From positions 1 to 57,398 of IMG/VR virus record IMGVR_UViG_3300010371_000008: DNA of 57,398 nt. One strand, given 5' to 3'. This document shows positions 16,643 through 25,168 of this stretch, piece after piece (position 1 is the first letter of the stretch; every line of letters starts with the position of its first letter). The position numbers and the translations under genes are program-made. Below the pieces are notes generated by a model, which saw only the letters and a list, made by a program, of their open reading frames with translations, did no database searches and was not told the origin of the DNA. The stretch is from a virus.

Positions 16643-17773
16643 GTGCCTGCCCAGAAAGTCATGATTACGGCGTGGGATCTTTGCACTAACGTGTTGCTCA
16701 CCAATTTGGAGGCCGTCGCCCCCACGTTTTCGGAACGTTTGAACGGGGCGGGGCCTTTCAATATCTCCCTTGACCTGACCGACCACACGGTGTCCGAACA
16801 AACAAGCGTTATTCTCGGCCTCGATGGCATCCCGTTTAAGGTGATCTTTTCCGACCCGGACACGGAACAGATCTTCTTTACCGGGATTGCGCGCACACAG
16901 ACAATGGACCCGTCATCGCCGCTGCTGCCCATCACGGGCACCATGCTGACCGGTTACTTTGACAGTGTTTTTGCTGCGAAGTCATACACGACCAGCACCA
17001 CCCCGGCGAAGCTTTTGTACAACGTCATCCAGGACGTGCAAACTCTGGTTCCTGGGGCGCAAGTGTTCGTGACACCGAGCTACCGGATGGCTAACCCGCC
17101 GCCCTCGTTTGTCCCCGGCTACCAGCTGGGGCAGCGGATCAAGGTGTCACAGATCATGAACGACCTGACCATGGGCATTACGGCCGGTTATGGCGGCGTG
17201 GACTACTACATGTCTTCCAGCTTCCAGCCCGTGGGCGGACCGAAACACCTGCTCAACATTTGCGCGCCCCGCTGCGGGATCGACGCCACCCAGTCCGGCC
17301 TTGTGATCGACCTGACGACCGCCGCCACATGGTCCTATGCGGTGGATAACTCGGCGTCCAGCAACGAAACAGTGGTGGTTGGTTCCGGCACTGGCGCCAG
17401 CCAACCCGTGTCCGACGTGTTTTCGGATGTGCTGGTTGGCGGGCTCGGGCAGCCGCCCCGCCAGCAAGCCCTTTACCAATACAACCGGGTCACGTCCCAA
17501 TCCCACCTTGACAGTATCGCCCGCGGCGCATCCGAAATGTTCCAGAACCCGGTGCGCGTCTTCACCGTCACCTTGCCGGTGGATTATGCGTCATGCCAGC
17601 TGGGCGGTTTCAGCATCGGTGACGACGTGCTGGTGACATCACCCGCCGCCGGCACACCGTATTTCCCGCACGGGCTCAGTCAGTGGTGGCGGATCGTCGC
17701 CTACCAGGTCACCTACCCGACCGAGGGAACCGCCAGCGTCGTCCTCACCCTGAACACTCCCCCCGTCTTCTAA
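16643..17773 (+). CDS. Tail-associated hub protein (Tal/gp27-like minor tail protein)
   Basis: A 376-aa protein starting at GTG 16643 behind AAGGAGAG. It follows the Dit-like gene as the Tal protein does in most Gram-positive siphoviruses. Beta strands such as FSERLNGAGPFNISLDL near the start, and the GGFSIGDDVLVTS and YQVTYPTEGTASVVLTL strands near the end, fit the gp27/hub fold. There is no lytic domain. It probably plugs the tail tip. Confidence 0.65.
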   Translation: MPAQKVMITAWDLCTNVLLTNLEAVAPTFSERLNGAGPFNISLDLTDHTVSEQTSVILGLDGIPFKVIFSDPDTEQIFFTGIARTQTMDPSSPLLPITGTMLTGYFDSVFAAKSYTTSTTPAKLLYNVIQDVQTLVPGAQVFVTPSYRMANPPPSFVPGYQLGQRIKVSQIMNDLTMGITAGYGGVDYYMSSSFQPVGGPKHLLNICAPRCGIDATQSGLVIDLTTAATWSYAVDNSASSNETVVVGSGTGASQPVSDVFSDVLVGGLGQPPRQQALYQYNRVTSQSHLDSIARGASEMFQNPVRVFTVTLPVDYASCQLGGFSIGDDVLVTSPAAGTPYFPHGLSQWWRIVAYQVTYPTEGTASVVLTLNTPPVF

Positions 17774-17788
17774 GGAAGTATCCCCGCC

Positions 17789-18859
17789 ATGGTGAACCCC
17801 ATCCTTGACCCCCGCCACGCCTTGGCTGAACGGCTCAAGTCCATCGAATCGGCACAGGCCGGGCTATCCACCCAACCCCTGCTTTTGAACGCGTCTACGG
17901 GGCAGATTGGTGGCGGCACGCCTGGCTTGGCGACGGACGCGACCGGGTTGCAGGCGTATAACTCGGCGGGCGTGCTCGTTAATTTTCTGGAAACCTCCGA
18001 CGGCACCATGCGCTGCTTTGACAGCTCGGGCACGGAACAGGCCCGCATGGGTGCCCTGTTGTCCAATCCGGGCAATTATGGGCTGGAAATTTGGACGGGC
18101 ACGGCGTGGCAGCAGGTGGCGTCGGCCACGTCGGTGGCATGGACTGCTGTTACGGGGAAGCCGTCCACGTTCCCACCCACGCTGCCTATCTCCGGGTCCA
18201 GCATTTCCAGCCCGGTGGCGAATGCCACGAACGCAAACAACGCGACGTGGGCGAACGGTTCAACGAACGCGTACAACAACAACGTGCCCGGCACATCGTT
18301 TTATGCGGTGTGGGTGGGCAACGACTCGTTCAATTCTTTCGGCAAAAACGTGTCATCCATCCGGTACAAGACGAACGTTCGCGCCCACAACATCGACCCC
18401 GCCGAAGTTTTGAAGCTGCAACCGGTCATTTTTGACCGTTTGCCCGTCATGGTGGACCCGCCGGACGGGCAGGTGGGCGCCACCCAGCAGGTCACCGGCC
18501 CCGCCAACGAGTTCGGCATGATTGCTGAACAGGTGCACGAACACGTGCCGGAAATCATCCAATGGTACGACTCCGAAATTGACGGCATCCGGTACGACCT
18601 TCTGCCTGTCGCCCAGCAATCAGTCCTGATTGACCATGACGGCAGAATTGCCGCCCTCGAATCCCAGCTTGCCGCCGCCCTCGACCGGATCACCGCCCTT
18701 GAAACACAGGTGCAGGCGCCGTTGCCGAAGTGGTCCCCGCCGTCCGGGCCGGCCGCCACGGGTGTCGCGTACACGCCGACCGCATGGCACCCCAACATCC
18801 CGTCCTACGCCGCCCCGGTGCCTGAACCAGCACCACTGCCGTACACGATCCAACCATAG
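17789..18859 (+). CDS. Minor tail protein with a Peptidase_S74 chaperone domain
   Basis: A 356-aa protein. The N-terminal 150 residues are beta-rich fibre-like sequence. From about residue 185 there is an S74 intramolecular chaperone: SSIRYKTN (likely Ser/Lys pair), VLKLQPVIFDR, then NEFGMIAEQVHEHVPEI, the Tyr-containing IRYDLLPVAQQSVL and a coiled-coil LESQLAAALDRITALE. S74 domains trimerise fibres and then cut themselves off. Unusually, a Pro-rich tail of about 60 residues follows the coiled coil. Confidence 0.75.
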   Translation: MVNPILDPRHALAERLKSIESAQAGLSTQPLLLNASTGQIGGGTPGLATDATGLQAYNSAGVLVNFLETSDGTMRCFDSSGTEQARMGALLSNPGNYGLEIWTGTAWQQVASATSVAWTAVTGKPSTFPPTLPISGSSISSPVANATNANNATWANGSTNAYNNNVPGTSFYAVWVGNDSFNSFGKNVSSIRYKTNVRAHNIDPAEVLKLQPVIFDRLPVMVDPPDGQVGATQQVTGPANEFGMIAEQVHEHVPEIIQWYDSEIDGIRYDLLPVAQQSVLIDHDGRIAALESQLAAALDRITALETQVQAPLPKWSPPSGPAATGVAYTPTAWHPNIPSYAAPVPEPAPLPYTIQP

Positions 18860-18868
18860 GAGCCCGTC

Positions 18869-19771
18869 TTGGCTTTCCCCACCGTACCTTTCGGCCTCCA
18901 AAACGCCGCCCATAATGCGAACCTTTTTCGGCAGGCCGTGGCCTCCATCATCCCGCCCGGCGGCGGCCTGGCTCGGCAAGCTGACCTGAACATCACCCAG
19001 ACGGGCACCCCGTCCATGGCTGTCCTGCTGGGTGTGGGGCGTTTGTGGATTCCCGGCACCAACGTGTCCAACGTTGCCGGCGGCACGTTCTCCACACAGG
19101 CCATGTACTACACCGAAAACGAATCGGCCATTACAGTTCCGGTGACAGCATCCAGCCCGACCCTACCGCGCGTGGATGTCATCTATGTTGCTATCCAGGA
19201 TTCCCAATACTCGGGCACCCAGAACCAAGTGTCCACAACGTTTATTGCGACGGGCGCCCCCATTTCCGGGGCCTCGTACCCGGCGAACGCGCCCGCGATC
19301 CCCAACAATGCCCTCGCCATCGGCTACATCATTGTGCGGGCAAACTCCACATCCATCCTCAACTCCGACATCACCAATCTGGTCCTTCCCGTTTTTGGTG
19401 CCCCGGTCTCCACCGTGTACGCGCCTCTGAACGGGACGTACACGACCACGACGGGCACCATCACCCAGCAAACCATCACCGGCATCACCTCCCTGATTGC
19501 CAACATTCAGTTCATCTTCTCAGGAACCAGCCCCACCGTGGGCACCACGTTTGTGGATTTGGGGCAGATCATCCCTACCTCGCTTCTGTCCGCGACGGCA
19601 CCAACCTACTATGGTGCGGCATGGCTGGCCGGCGGCGGTGCGGGCTACAACCTTCCGATCAACATCTTCCTGAACCCGCAAACGGGCCACGTCCTGATTC
19701 GGCAACAGACCGGATCTAACGCCATGGCGTCCGGCGTCACGTTCTCCTTCGTCCTGCAATGGAACCCGTGA
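18869..19771 (+). CDS. Minor tail protein (baseplate or receptor-binding candidate)
   Basis: A 300-aa protein starting at TTG 18869 behind TAGGAG. The pattern GVGRLWIPGT, then SSPTLPRVDVIYVAIQDSQ and AIGYIIVRANS, is common in upper-baseplate or receptor-binding minor tail proteins of Gram-positive siphoviruses. The C-terminal third is a Gly/Thr/Ile-rich beta domain. It is the last tail gene before lysis, consistent with a distal tail role. Receptor binding is inference. Confidence 0.65.
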   Translation: MAFPTVPFGLQNAAHNANLFRQAVASIIPPGGGLARQADLNITQTGTPSMAVLLGVGRLWIPGTNVSNVAGGTFSTQAMYYTENESAITVPVTASSPTLPRVDVIYVAIQDSQYSGTQNQVSTTFIATGAPISGASYPANAPAIPNNALAIGYIIVRANSTSILNSDITNLVLPVFGAPVSTVYAPLNGTYTTTTGTITQQTITGITSLIANIQFIFSGTSPTVGTTFVDLGQIIPTSLLSATAPTYYGAAWLAGGGAGYNLPINIFLNPQTGHVLIRQQTGSNAMASGVTFSFVLQWNP

Positions 19772-19772
19772 T

Positions 19773-20168
19773 ATGAACTGGGTAGAAATTTCTGCGCTAA
19801 GCGGCTTTGGTGCCCTCATCCTGGCATTCTTCTCCACCATGCTGGTTTGGTTTTTCCGCCACATCCTGCCCGCGTACCGGCATTCCGCAACGTTCATCCG
19901 CAACTGTGTCGGCGTGCCAGCCGACCCGAAAACCGGGCAAGCCTACGTGCCCGGAATTTTCGAGCGCCTCGCCTCACAAGACAAGGTGCTGGCTGACCAA
20001 AACATCGTCTTGCAGAACATCGTGGACAAAGTGGAACACGCCGTACAACAGGTGGCCAACTCCCACGTGACCAACTTGCGCGATGACGTGGATGAAGTAA
20101 TCGGCAAGGTCGATTCCTTGCACCAGAAAGTGGATGCACTCCACACCGACCCAGGAGGCACCCCGTGA
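19773..20168 (+). CDS. Membrane-anchored coiled-coil protein (DUF2746/holin-like)
   Basis: A 131-aa protein with one N-terminal transmembrane helix (GFGALILAFFSTMLVWFF) and a long amphipathic C-terminal helix (IVLQNIVDKVEHAVQQVA and later heptads). This architecture matches small DUF2746-type proteins next to actinophage endolysins. It overlaps the endolysin start as GTGA. It is probably a lysis accessory or spanin-like holin partner; enzymatic function is not expected. Confidence 0.65.
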   Translation: MNWVEISALSGFGALILAFFSTMLVWFFRHILPAYRHSATFIRNCVGVPADPKTGQAYVPGIFERLASQDKVLADQNIVLQNIVDKVEHAVQQVANSHVTNLRDDVDEVIGKVDSLHQKVDALHTDPGGTP

Positions 20169-21280
20169 CGCTCAACGTGATCGACATCAGCCGCTACCAG
20201 GCGGGCATATACCTGTCCAACACCGGCGCGGATGGTGTCATTGTCGGCGTCACCTACGGCACCGCCGGGGCGAACCCGTACGCGTCCGCCCAGCTCGACG
20301 CCGTGAACGCTGCGGGCATGCTGCGCGGCGCCTACCACATCCGGGCCGGTGACGGGCCGACCCCGCAGGCCGAGGCCGATTCATTCCTTGCCAGCATGGC
20401 CGGGCACATGGACGGGAAAACCATCCTGATTCTGGACTGGGAAGAATGCACCCTGTCCGATGTGGCGTGGGCTAAAGCATGGCTCGATTACGTCTACTCA
20501 CGCACCGGAATCCGCCCCATCATCTACATGTCTTCCAGCGTGTCCCTCGCCTATGACTGGTCATCCGTCATGGCGGACTATGGCCTGTGGGTTGCCCAAT
20601 ACCCGTACAGCACCGTGACCGGGTTTGTGGGCGTCAACTGGACACCCCCAGCCACATCCTGGCCCGCCCTCGTCGGATGGCAGTACGCGGGCACCGGCGG
20701 CAGTGTCGGCGGCTATACCGGCATTGACCTGTCCGCTTTCTACATCACACCAGCCCAATGGCTCGCCTACGCGAACCCGTCATCCGTCATCACACCCGAG
20801 GAAGATATGCCACTCACCGCAGCAGACGTTGCCCTTATCTGGGCTTACAAAAACACGGCGGCGGGAGACACCGCCGACATGCACGCCCAACTTGTGGCCG
20901 CCGCAGCATCGGCAGCCGCCGCCGCAGCCATCACCCCGGCCACGATCTGGGCGTACAAGAACACCGCAGCCGGTGACACCGTCGACATGCACCAAACAGT
21001 GGTAAACGCCATGGCATCGGCCAAGGCATCCGCCACACAAGCCGCAGTAACCCAGTTGGGAACCGCCGTGGCCGGGGTTCCTGCCGCAGTCCTGAACCAG
21101 ACATTCACGACCGCAGCGGGAGCCACCACGAACGTCCCCGGAATTCTGGACGCGATCAACTCCAAGCCTGTCGGTGTCGTGTCCCTGTCTGCGGATCAGG
21201 TAGATCAGTTGGCGGCCACCCTGAAAACGGAACTGCCCGCCGCAACCCTGGCGGCACTGGCCGCGAAACTGACCGCATGA
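20165..21280 (+). CDS. Endolysin, GH25 muramidase
   Basis: A 371-aa protein starting at GTG. The catalytic domain, residues 1-200, begins NVIDISRYQAG and shows GAYHI, then ILILDWEE with the acidic pair (about residues 92-95), PIIYMSSS and WQYAG, all typical of glycoside hydrolase 25. The C-terminal part has two near-identical modules starting IWAYKNTAAGDT, followed by Ala-rich helices; these probably bind the cell wall. A late ATGA overlap links it to the small membrane gene that follows. Confidence 0.9.
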   Translation: MTLNVIDISRYQAGIYLSNTGADGVIVGVTYGTAGANPYASAQLDAVNAAGMLRGAYHIRAGDGPTPQAEADSFLASMAGHMDGKTILILDWEECTLSDVAWAKAWLDYVYSRTGIRPIIYMSSSVSLAYDWSSVMADYGLWVAQYPYSTVTGFVGVNWTPPATSWPALVGWQYAGTGGSVGGYTGIDLSAFYITPAQWLAYANPSSVITPEEDMPLTAADVALIWAYKNTAAGDTADMHAQLVAAAASAAAAAAITPATIWAYKNTAAGDTVDMHQTVVNAMASAKASATQAAVTQLGTAVAGVPAAVLNQTFTTAAGATTNVPGILDAINSKPVGVVSLSADQVDQLAATLKTELPAATLAALAAKLTA

Positions 21281-21411
21281 AACCGGCCCTCATCACCGGG
21301 ACGGCCGCCGCGATGGCCTACCTGCTCATTATGGGCTGGCAGATCCTGCGCGCGGCAGGCTTTGGGCGTGCCGGACGGTACGCATGCAACTACTCAAGGA
21401 GCGATCACTAA
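21277..21411 (+). CDS. Small single-span membrane protein in the lysis cassette
   Basis: A 44-aa protein from ATG 21277, overlapping the endolysin stop (ATGA) and the next start (TAATG). It has one hydrophobic helix (ALITGTAAAMAYLLIMGWQI) and a short basic tail. The tight translational coupling on both sides supports coding. It may be a holin partner or antiholin; no sequence family is recognised. Confidence 0.65.
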   Translation: MKPALITGTAAAMAYLLIMGWQILRAAGFGRAGRYACNYSRSDH

Positions 21412-21785
21412 TGGCGTCCACGCCCGTTTCCCCGAAAGTCACCGCCGGGGCGGCTGTGGCCGCCATTGTTGGCCTGTTGTTGCAGTATGGTGCCACGATC
21501 ACCCCGGCCACGTTCGCGTGGCTGGGTGCCGGCCAGTCGTTGGCGTTCACCGTCGTCACGTTGGGCGTTGGTGCTTTGGCGGCGTGGTGGAAGACTGACC
21601 CGCTGCGTGTCGTACCACCGGATATCCCGCCCGCAGCCACGGAATCCGCCGTGAATATCACCTATGCGGCACCCGCCCCTGTCCCCGCCGTCGCCATTGT
21701 TGAATCCATCCCCGCCGTCATCACTGTTGACGCCACCCCGCCCACAGCCACGGGCGCCCATGTGGCGTCACCGTTGAACCTGTAA
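21411..21785 (+). CDS. Holin
   Basis: A 124-aa protein with AAGGAG 10 bases before ATG 21411. Two hydrophobic helices (AAVAAIVGLLLQYGATI and FTVVTLGVGALAAWW) occupy the first 60 residues and a Pro/Ala-rich soluble tail follows. Two spans, the position straight after the endolysin and the strong ribosome-binding site fit a holin that makes the lethal membrane holes at the end of infection. Confidence 0.75.
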   Translation: MASTPVSPKVTAGAAVAAIVGLLLQYGATITPATFAWLGAGQSLAFTVVTLGVGALAAWWKTDPLRVVPPDIPPAATESAVNITYAAPAPVPAVAIVESIPAVITVDATPPTATGAHVASPLNL

Positions 21786-21798
21786 GAAAACGTTACAA

Positions 21799-21845
21799 GA
21801 GCCCCGAACTGTCCGGAATTTCCGGACAGTTCGGGGCTCTTTTTT
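21799..21845. terminator. Terminator between convergent late and lysogeny operons
   Basis: A perfect 19-bp inverted repeat (21799-21817 with 21821-21839) with a 3-base loop, followed on the plus strand by TTTTTT. It closes the rightward late operon. The minus-strand genes converge on it and probably use it too, although the T run on that side is poor. Confidence 0.9.
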
Positions 21846-21849
21846 GTGT

Positions 21850-22512
21850 CTAAATGTCGCCTTCCTCTGTGGCTTTCTTGACGTAGGGCCGCTGCTTGCC
21901 GGACTCTTTGGCCACGCGATTCTCCGACAGCCCCGCACGTCGAGCGTCCACGATCTGACGCTTGAGGTCGATCTCTGCCTGCTCTGCCTTTCCCCGCGCA
22001 ATCCGCAGCGCGTACACTGCCCGCTGCTCCGACTCTTCAATCGTCAAGGGCACGACCACGATGGCCGGGTTTCCAGAATGCATTTCAGCCTCCTTCAACG
22101 CCGCTGCTTTGGTGTCGAAAATTTCATCCTGCCGCGGCTCGCCGCCTTGGCCGCTGATGCCGTAGCGGTGTGTGACTGCTGCCCCGTGCTCTTGGATGCT
22201 ACGGATGGAGTCGATCAGGTCCGTGATGTCTTTGCGTGTGAGCCCGACCATGGACGTATATCCGACGTGCCCGCGGTACTGCCCGTACTGCTTGTGTCCA
22301 CGGTCGATTTGTGCGGCACCGGTCCATTCCGGGGAAATGTAGTCGTAGTCATCCCACACCACATAGTCTGCGGTGGTGCGGACAGCCGCGTTGCTGTCGT
22401 ATCGGGAAGTCGTCCACACTTCCTGCCCGTAGCCGAGGTTCAGGACGATGCCGTCCAGTGTGGTGATAGTCGCCGGCTGGGTGGACAGGTCGAATTCTGG
22501 GTAGTCGATCAT
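21850..22512 (-). CDS. Unknown lysogeny-strand protein with a C-terminal HTH-like end
   Basis: A 220-aa protein; I start it at ATG 22512, two bases after the preceding gene's stop, rather than the longer frame that would overlap that gene heavily. The first part is beta-rich and acidic (DYVVWDDYDYISPEW). The end is a helical stretch (LRIARGKAEQAEIDLKRQ) followed by a helix-turn-helix-like GLSENRVAKESGKQRPYVKK. It forms an operon with the upstream unknown gene behind the promoter at 22956. It could be a prophage-expressed regulator or exclusion factor; no family is recognised. Confidence 0.65.
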   Translation of the reverse strand: MIDYPEFDLSTQPATITTLDGIVLNLGYGQEVWTTSRYDSNAAVRTTADYVVWDDYDYISPEWTGAAQIDRGHKQYGQYRGHVGYTSMVGLTRKDITDLIDSIRSIQEHGAAVTHRYGISGQGGEPRQDEIFDTKAAALKEAEMHSGNPAIVVVPLTIEESEQRAVYALRIARGKAEQAEIDLKRQIVDARRAGLSENRVAKESGKQRPYVKKATEEGDI

Positions 22513-22513
22513 T

Positions 22514-22918
22514 TTAGTTGTCCCAAATCTGGATGCTGAACTTGCCGTTTCCGTTGTCGTAGTGGGTGGCGCCGGGCATGTCATCGTAGACGCGTCCTTC
22601 ACCGTAGACGCTGCCGCGCTTGGTGGTGTATCCGCCGCGGGTGGAGCGGAGGGGCCGCTGTGATGCTTCGTAGGCTGCGGCGTCTGCTGCTTCTTGGGCT
22701 TCAATCTTGGCGAGTCGTGCGGCTTTGGCGGCTTCGGTCTGTGCGGCTACCAGTTCGAGGTCTACGATGGCGGCTTCTTCGCTGTCATATGCGCGGCTAG
22801 CCTTGGTGGCCGTGTGAACGTTGCTGATGTACCATCCGCCGTCCGTGATCATCCCATTCCTGAACTTGGGGCGTGTGTAGAAGACTCCGTATGTTCCGGT
22901 GCTGTCCATGGTTGCCAT
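22514..22918 (-). CDS. Unknown lysogeny-strand protein
   Basis: A 134-aa protein with an aromatic N-terminus (TGTYGVFYTRPKF, GGWYISNVHTATKA), a central Ala/Glu-rich helix (VAAQTEAAKAARLAKIEAQE), and a Gly/Tyr-rich end. It starts at ATG 22918 behind an AAGGG and lies directly downstream of the promoter at 22956-22984. It is the first gene of a two-gene unit. Function unknown; expression from the prophage is likely. Confidence 0.65.
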   Translation of the reverse strand: MATMDSTGTYGVFYTRPKFRNGMITDGGWYISNVHTATKASRAYDSEEAAIVDLELVAAQTEAAKAARLAKIEAQEAADAAAYEASQRPLRSTRGGYTTKRGSVYGEGRVYDDMPGATHYDNGNGKFSIQIWDN

Positions 22919-22955
22919 TGTCTTGCCTTCCCTTGCTTTTCTTCCTTATGTACTA

Positions 22956-22984
22956 ATCATACAGCGGTTGCACGTTCAATACAA
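22956..22984 (-). promoter_or_regulatory. Sigma-70-type promoter for the 22918-21850 gene pair
   Basis: On the minus strand, TTGTAT (22984-22979) and TATGAT (22961-22956) are separated by 17 bases. The -10 differs from consensus at one base. It lies about 40 bases upstream of the ATG at 22918. Confidence 0.6.
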
Positions 22985-23033
22985 TGGTTTTTGGGGGAAA
23001 GTTCAAGAAAATTTCACCGCCACGCACTCCCGA

Positions 23034-23828
23034 TTAGTGGAACGGGACCATGACGGCGGCAAGGTTGGTCATCCGGTACGGGCTGTAGCCGGCTGTTGCG
23101 TCGGGGTCAACGCCGAGGGACATGCTCGCCAGGTCCGCCGTCGGCACACTGAACGACTCGAAAATGTCGGCACGGGCGCCGGGTACGGCGACGGTGGGCG
23201 GCGTGGCTTGGTGCACGAGGCCGATGGAATTGGTGGCGTCAATGATGCCCGGGTTCACGGGCGCAGACGTGGCGTCACCGTACAGGAGCGTGAATGCGTT
23301 GTCCATGGTGGACAGGGCTGCAATGTTGGCCGGCGCGGTGCCGGTGTTGGTGACGGTAAGATCCACGCGCACAAGCGTGTAGGCGGGTTCGAGGCTGCCG
23401 GAGGCTCCGGTGGCGACGGCTGACCCGTAGCTGTTGGGCATGGACTGCACTTCTGCCAGGGTGAGGGTGAGGCCGCCGGGGTAGGCGATGAACCTGCCGG
23501 CGGGTGTGTTGGCGTCGCCTGTGAGTTGGATGGGTGTCCCGTTGGAGTCGCACGCGTTGGCGGCGTAGGTGACTGCCCACAGGTTGCCGCCGCTGTTGGC
23601 GAAAAGTTGGGCGCATGGCTGGTTGGTGGCAGCCACCGGTGCGGGTGCCGGGGCGGGGGCGGGCGTGGTTGTGACCGGTGCCGGGGCGGGTGTCGCGGGG
23701 GCCGTTGTGTGGCTCGCTGACGGCTTGGGCACCGGGGCGGGCGTGGTTGCCGCAGTGACCCCGCTGCAACCGGCCAGCATGGCAACGGTGGCCGCTCCCA
23801 GTACGATTTTTACTACAGGGTGACGCAT
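23034..23828 (-). CDS. Secreted lipoprotein (DUF4352-like), lysogenic conversion candidate
   Basis: A 264-aa protein starting at ATG 23828 behind AAGG. It has a signal peptide RHPVVKIVLGAATVAMLAGC with a lipobox LAGC, then a Pro/Ala/Thr linker of about 60 residues. The extracytoplasmic beta domain (RVDLTVTNTGTAPANIAALS, then DNAFTLLYGDATSAPV) resembles DUF4352/telokin-type lipoprotein domains. It sits between the integrase and the other minus-strand genes, so it is likely made by the prophage. Superinfection exclusion or altered cell-surface properties are plausible but unproven. Confidence 0.75.
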   Translation of the reverse strand: MRHPVVKIVLGAATVAMLAGCSGVTAATTPAPVPKPSASHTTAPATPAPAPVTTTPAPAPAPAPVAATNQPCAQLFANSGGNLWAVTYAANACDSNGTPIQLTGDANTPAGRFIAYPGGLTLTLAEVQSMPNSYGSAVATGASGSLEPAYTLVRVDLTVTNTGTAPANIAALSTMDNAFTLLYGDATSAPVNPGIIDATNSIGLVHQATPPTVAVPGARADIFESFSVPTADLASMSLGVDPDATAGYSPYRMTNLAAVMVPFH

Positions 23829-23851
23829 GGTGTTTCGCCTTACTTTCTTGT

Positions 23852-23884
23852 AAATGGTTGTATGGGGCAAGCATACAACCATTT
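23852..23884. promoter_or_regulatory. 13-bp inverted repeat upstream of the lipoprotein gene
   Basis: AAATGGTTGTATG (23852-23864) is the exact reverse complement of CATACAACCATTT (23872-23884), with a 7-base spacer. It lies 24 bases upstream of the lipoprotein start and 12 bases after the integrase stop. An operator, a terminator without T run, or an integrase-related site are all possible. The right arm runs into CCATTTGAAACGG (23879-23891), which resembles the site next to the repressor gene. Confidence 0.6.
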
Positions 23885-23896
23885 GAAACGGTCAGA

Positions 23897-25093
23897 CTAG
23901 TCTTTTGGGGGATCAATTTCTTTGAGCTGGGCGGCGGCGACCTCCGACAGTTCGCCCATCATGGCCTTGCCAATGGCGGTTGCGGATTCAATCTGCGCGT
24001 CCGGCATCAGGTGCCCGTAAATCTTGTCGATCATGGACGTGTTGGCATGGCCGAGGCGGCGCGCGATCTTGAACAGATCCACGCCTTCCTGGATCAGCCA
24101 GGACGCGTGAGTGTGCCGCAGCCCGTGTGGTTTGATCGGCTTCACGAATGTTTCATCCATTTCGTGCGCCTTGTCGCGGGCCGGCACCCAGTAATTCCGG
24201 TAAAAGTCCTCGTTTTTGATCCTGCCGCCGCGCTTGTCCACGAAAAGGAGAGCATCTGTGGGTCGTCCCTCGATCAGCGGTTTCAGCATTTCGGCGAGAA
24301 TGGCGGGGATGGCGATGGTGCGGCGGGAGGATGGGTTTTTTGGTGGGCCGACGAAGCTGCGTTTGCCGCCGTCGGTCTTCCACGCTTTGTTGATCCTGAC
24401 GGTGGCAAGGGGACCGGACAGATTTACGTCCCCGACGGTGACGGCGGTGGCTTCCCCGAACCGGACCCCGGTCATGACAAGGAAGGAGATGAAAACCCGG
24501 TAGAACGCGTCCATGGCGGCGCGTAGGATGTTGAATTCTTTCACTGTCAGGAATAGCATGTCTTCCCCGGCGCGTTCGACGCTTGGCAGGTCCACGCGGG
24601 TGCATGGGTTGTTGGGACGGTATCCGCGCGTGACGGCGGTTTCCATGGCCGAGGACAGGAACGTGACGATCTTGGCTATGGTGACGGGGCTCATGGTGCG
24701 GTTTTTCCCGGTCTTCTTGTTCATGAGGCCGCGCACCCATGCCGTGATCTGGGTGTCCTTGAGCTGGTCCACAGGGACACCACCAATGTGCGGGCGGATG
24801 TGGTTGTTCAGGTAGCCCCTGTAATTGTTGATTGTGTGCTCGATGGGCTTGATGAGCGTATCTATGTGTTCTTGGCATACTTCGGCTACCGTGTGGGGCC
24901 GGGTCTTGACGGGAAGGATGACCTCTTGCGCTTTGGCGAAGTCGCCGCCGTTGGCGTCTAGTGCTTTGCGTAGGGTGATGGCTTCGGGTTCGGTGAGAAA
25001 TGTCACGGATGCTTGGGTGCCGTCTGTTTCTCTCCACATGACCTGGAATGAGGGTGTGCCGTCTTTGCGTACTCTTTTGCGAATGGATGCCAT
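23897..25093 (-). CDS. int: Tyrosine integrase
   Basis: A 398-aa site-specific recombinase from ATG 25093, which has GGTGAAACC just upstream; an in-frame TTG at 25180 would add 29 residues. It has an N-terminal arm-binding domain (SIRKRVRKDGTPSFQVMWRE), a SAM-like core-binding domain, and a catalytic domain. Visible catalytic elements are Arg in TGVRFGEA (about residue 210), HGLRHTHAS with the His-x-x-Arg box (about 321), GHANTSMIDKIYGH with the second His and the nucleophilic Tyr (about 358). It integrates and excises the phage; no separate excisionase is certain, but 28102-28335 is a candidate. Confidence 0.93.
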   Translation of the reverse strand: MASIRKRVRKDGTPSFQVMWRETDGTQASVTFLTEPEAITLRKALDANGGDFAKAQEVILPVKTRPHTVAEVCQEHIDTLIKPIEHTINNYRGYLNNHIRPHIGGVPVDQLKDTQITAWVRGLMNKKTGKNRTMSPVTIAKIVTFLSSAMETAVTRGYRPNNPCTRVDLPSVERAGEDMLFLTVKEFNILRAAMDAFYRVFISFLVMTGVRFGEATAVTVGDVNLSGPLATVRINKAWKTDGGKRSFVGPPKNPSSRRTIAIPAILAEMLKPLIEGRPTDALLFVDKRGGRIKNEDFYRNYWVPARDKAHEMDETFVKPIKPHGLRHTHASWLIQEGVDLFKIARRLGHANTSMIDKIYGHLMPDAQIESATAIGKAMMGELSEVAAAQLKEIDPPKD

Positions 25094-25168
25094 GGTTTCA
25101 CCATCTGTAGATAGTTTTTTCGTGGCGTCGGTGGCCTGTATCGGCGCGGCGTCTACTCTAATTTTAGT

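Noticed and set aside
21844-22539. A 231-residue plus-strand frame opposite the minus-strand lysogeny gene
   Set aside because: It begins inside the terminator and lacks a ribosome-binding site. The minus-strand pair has a promoter, coupled starts and normal composition.
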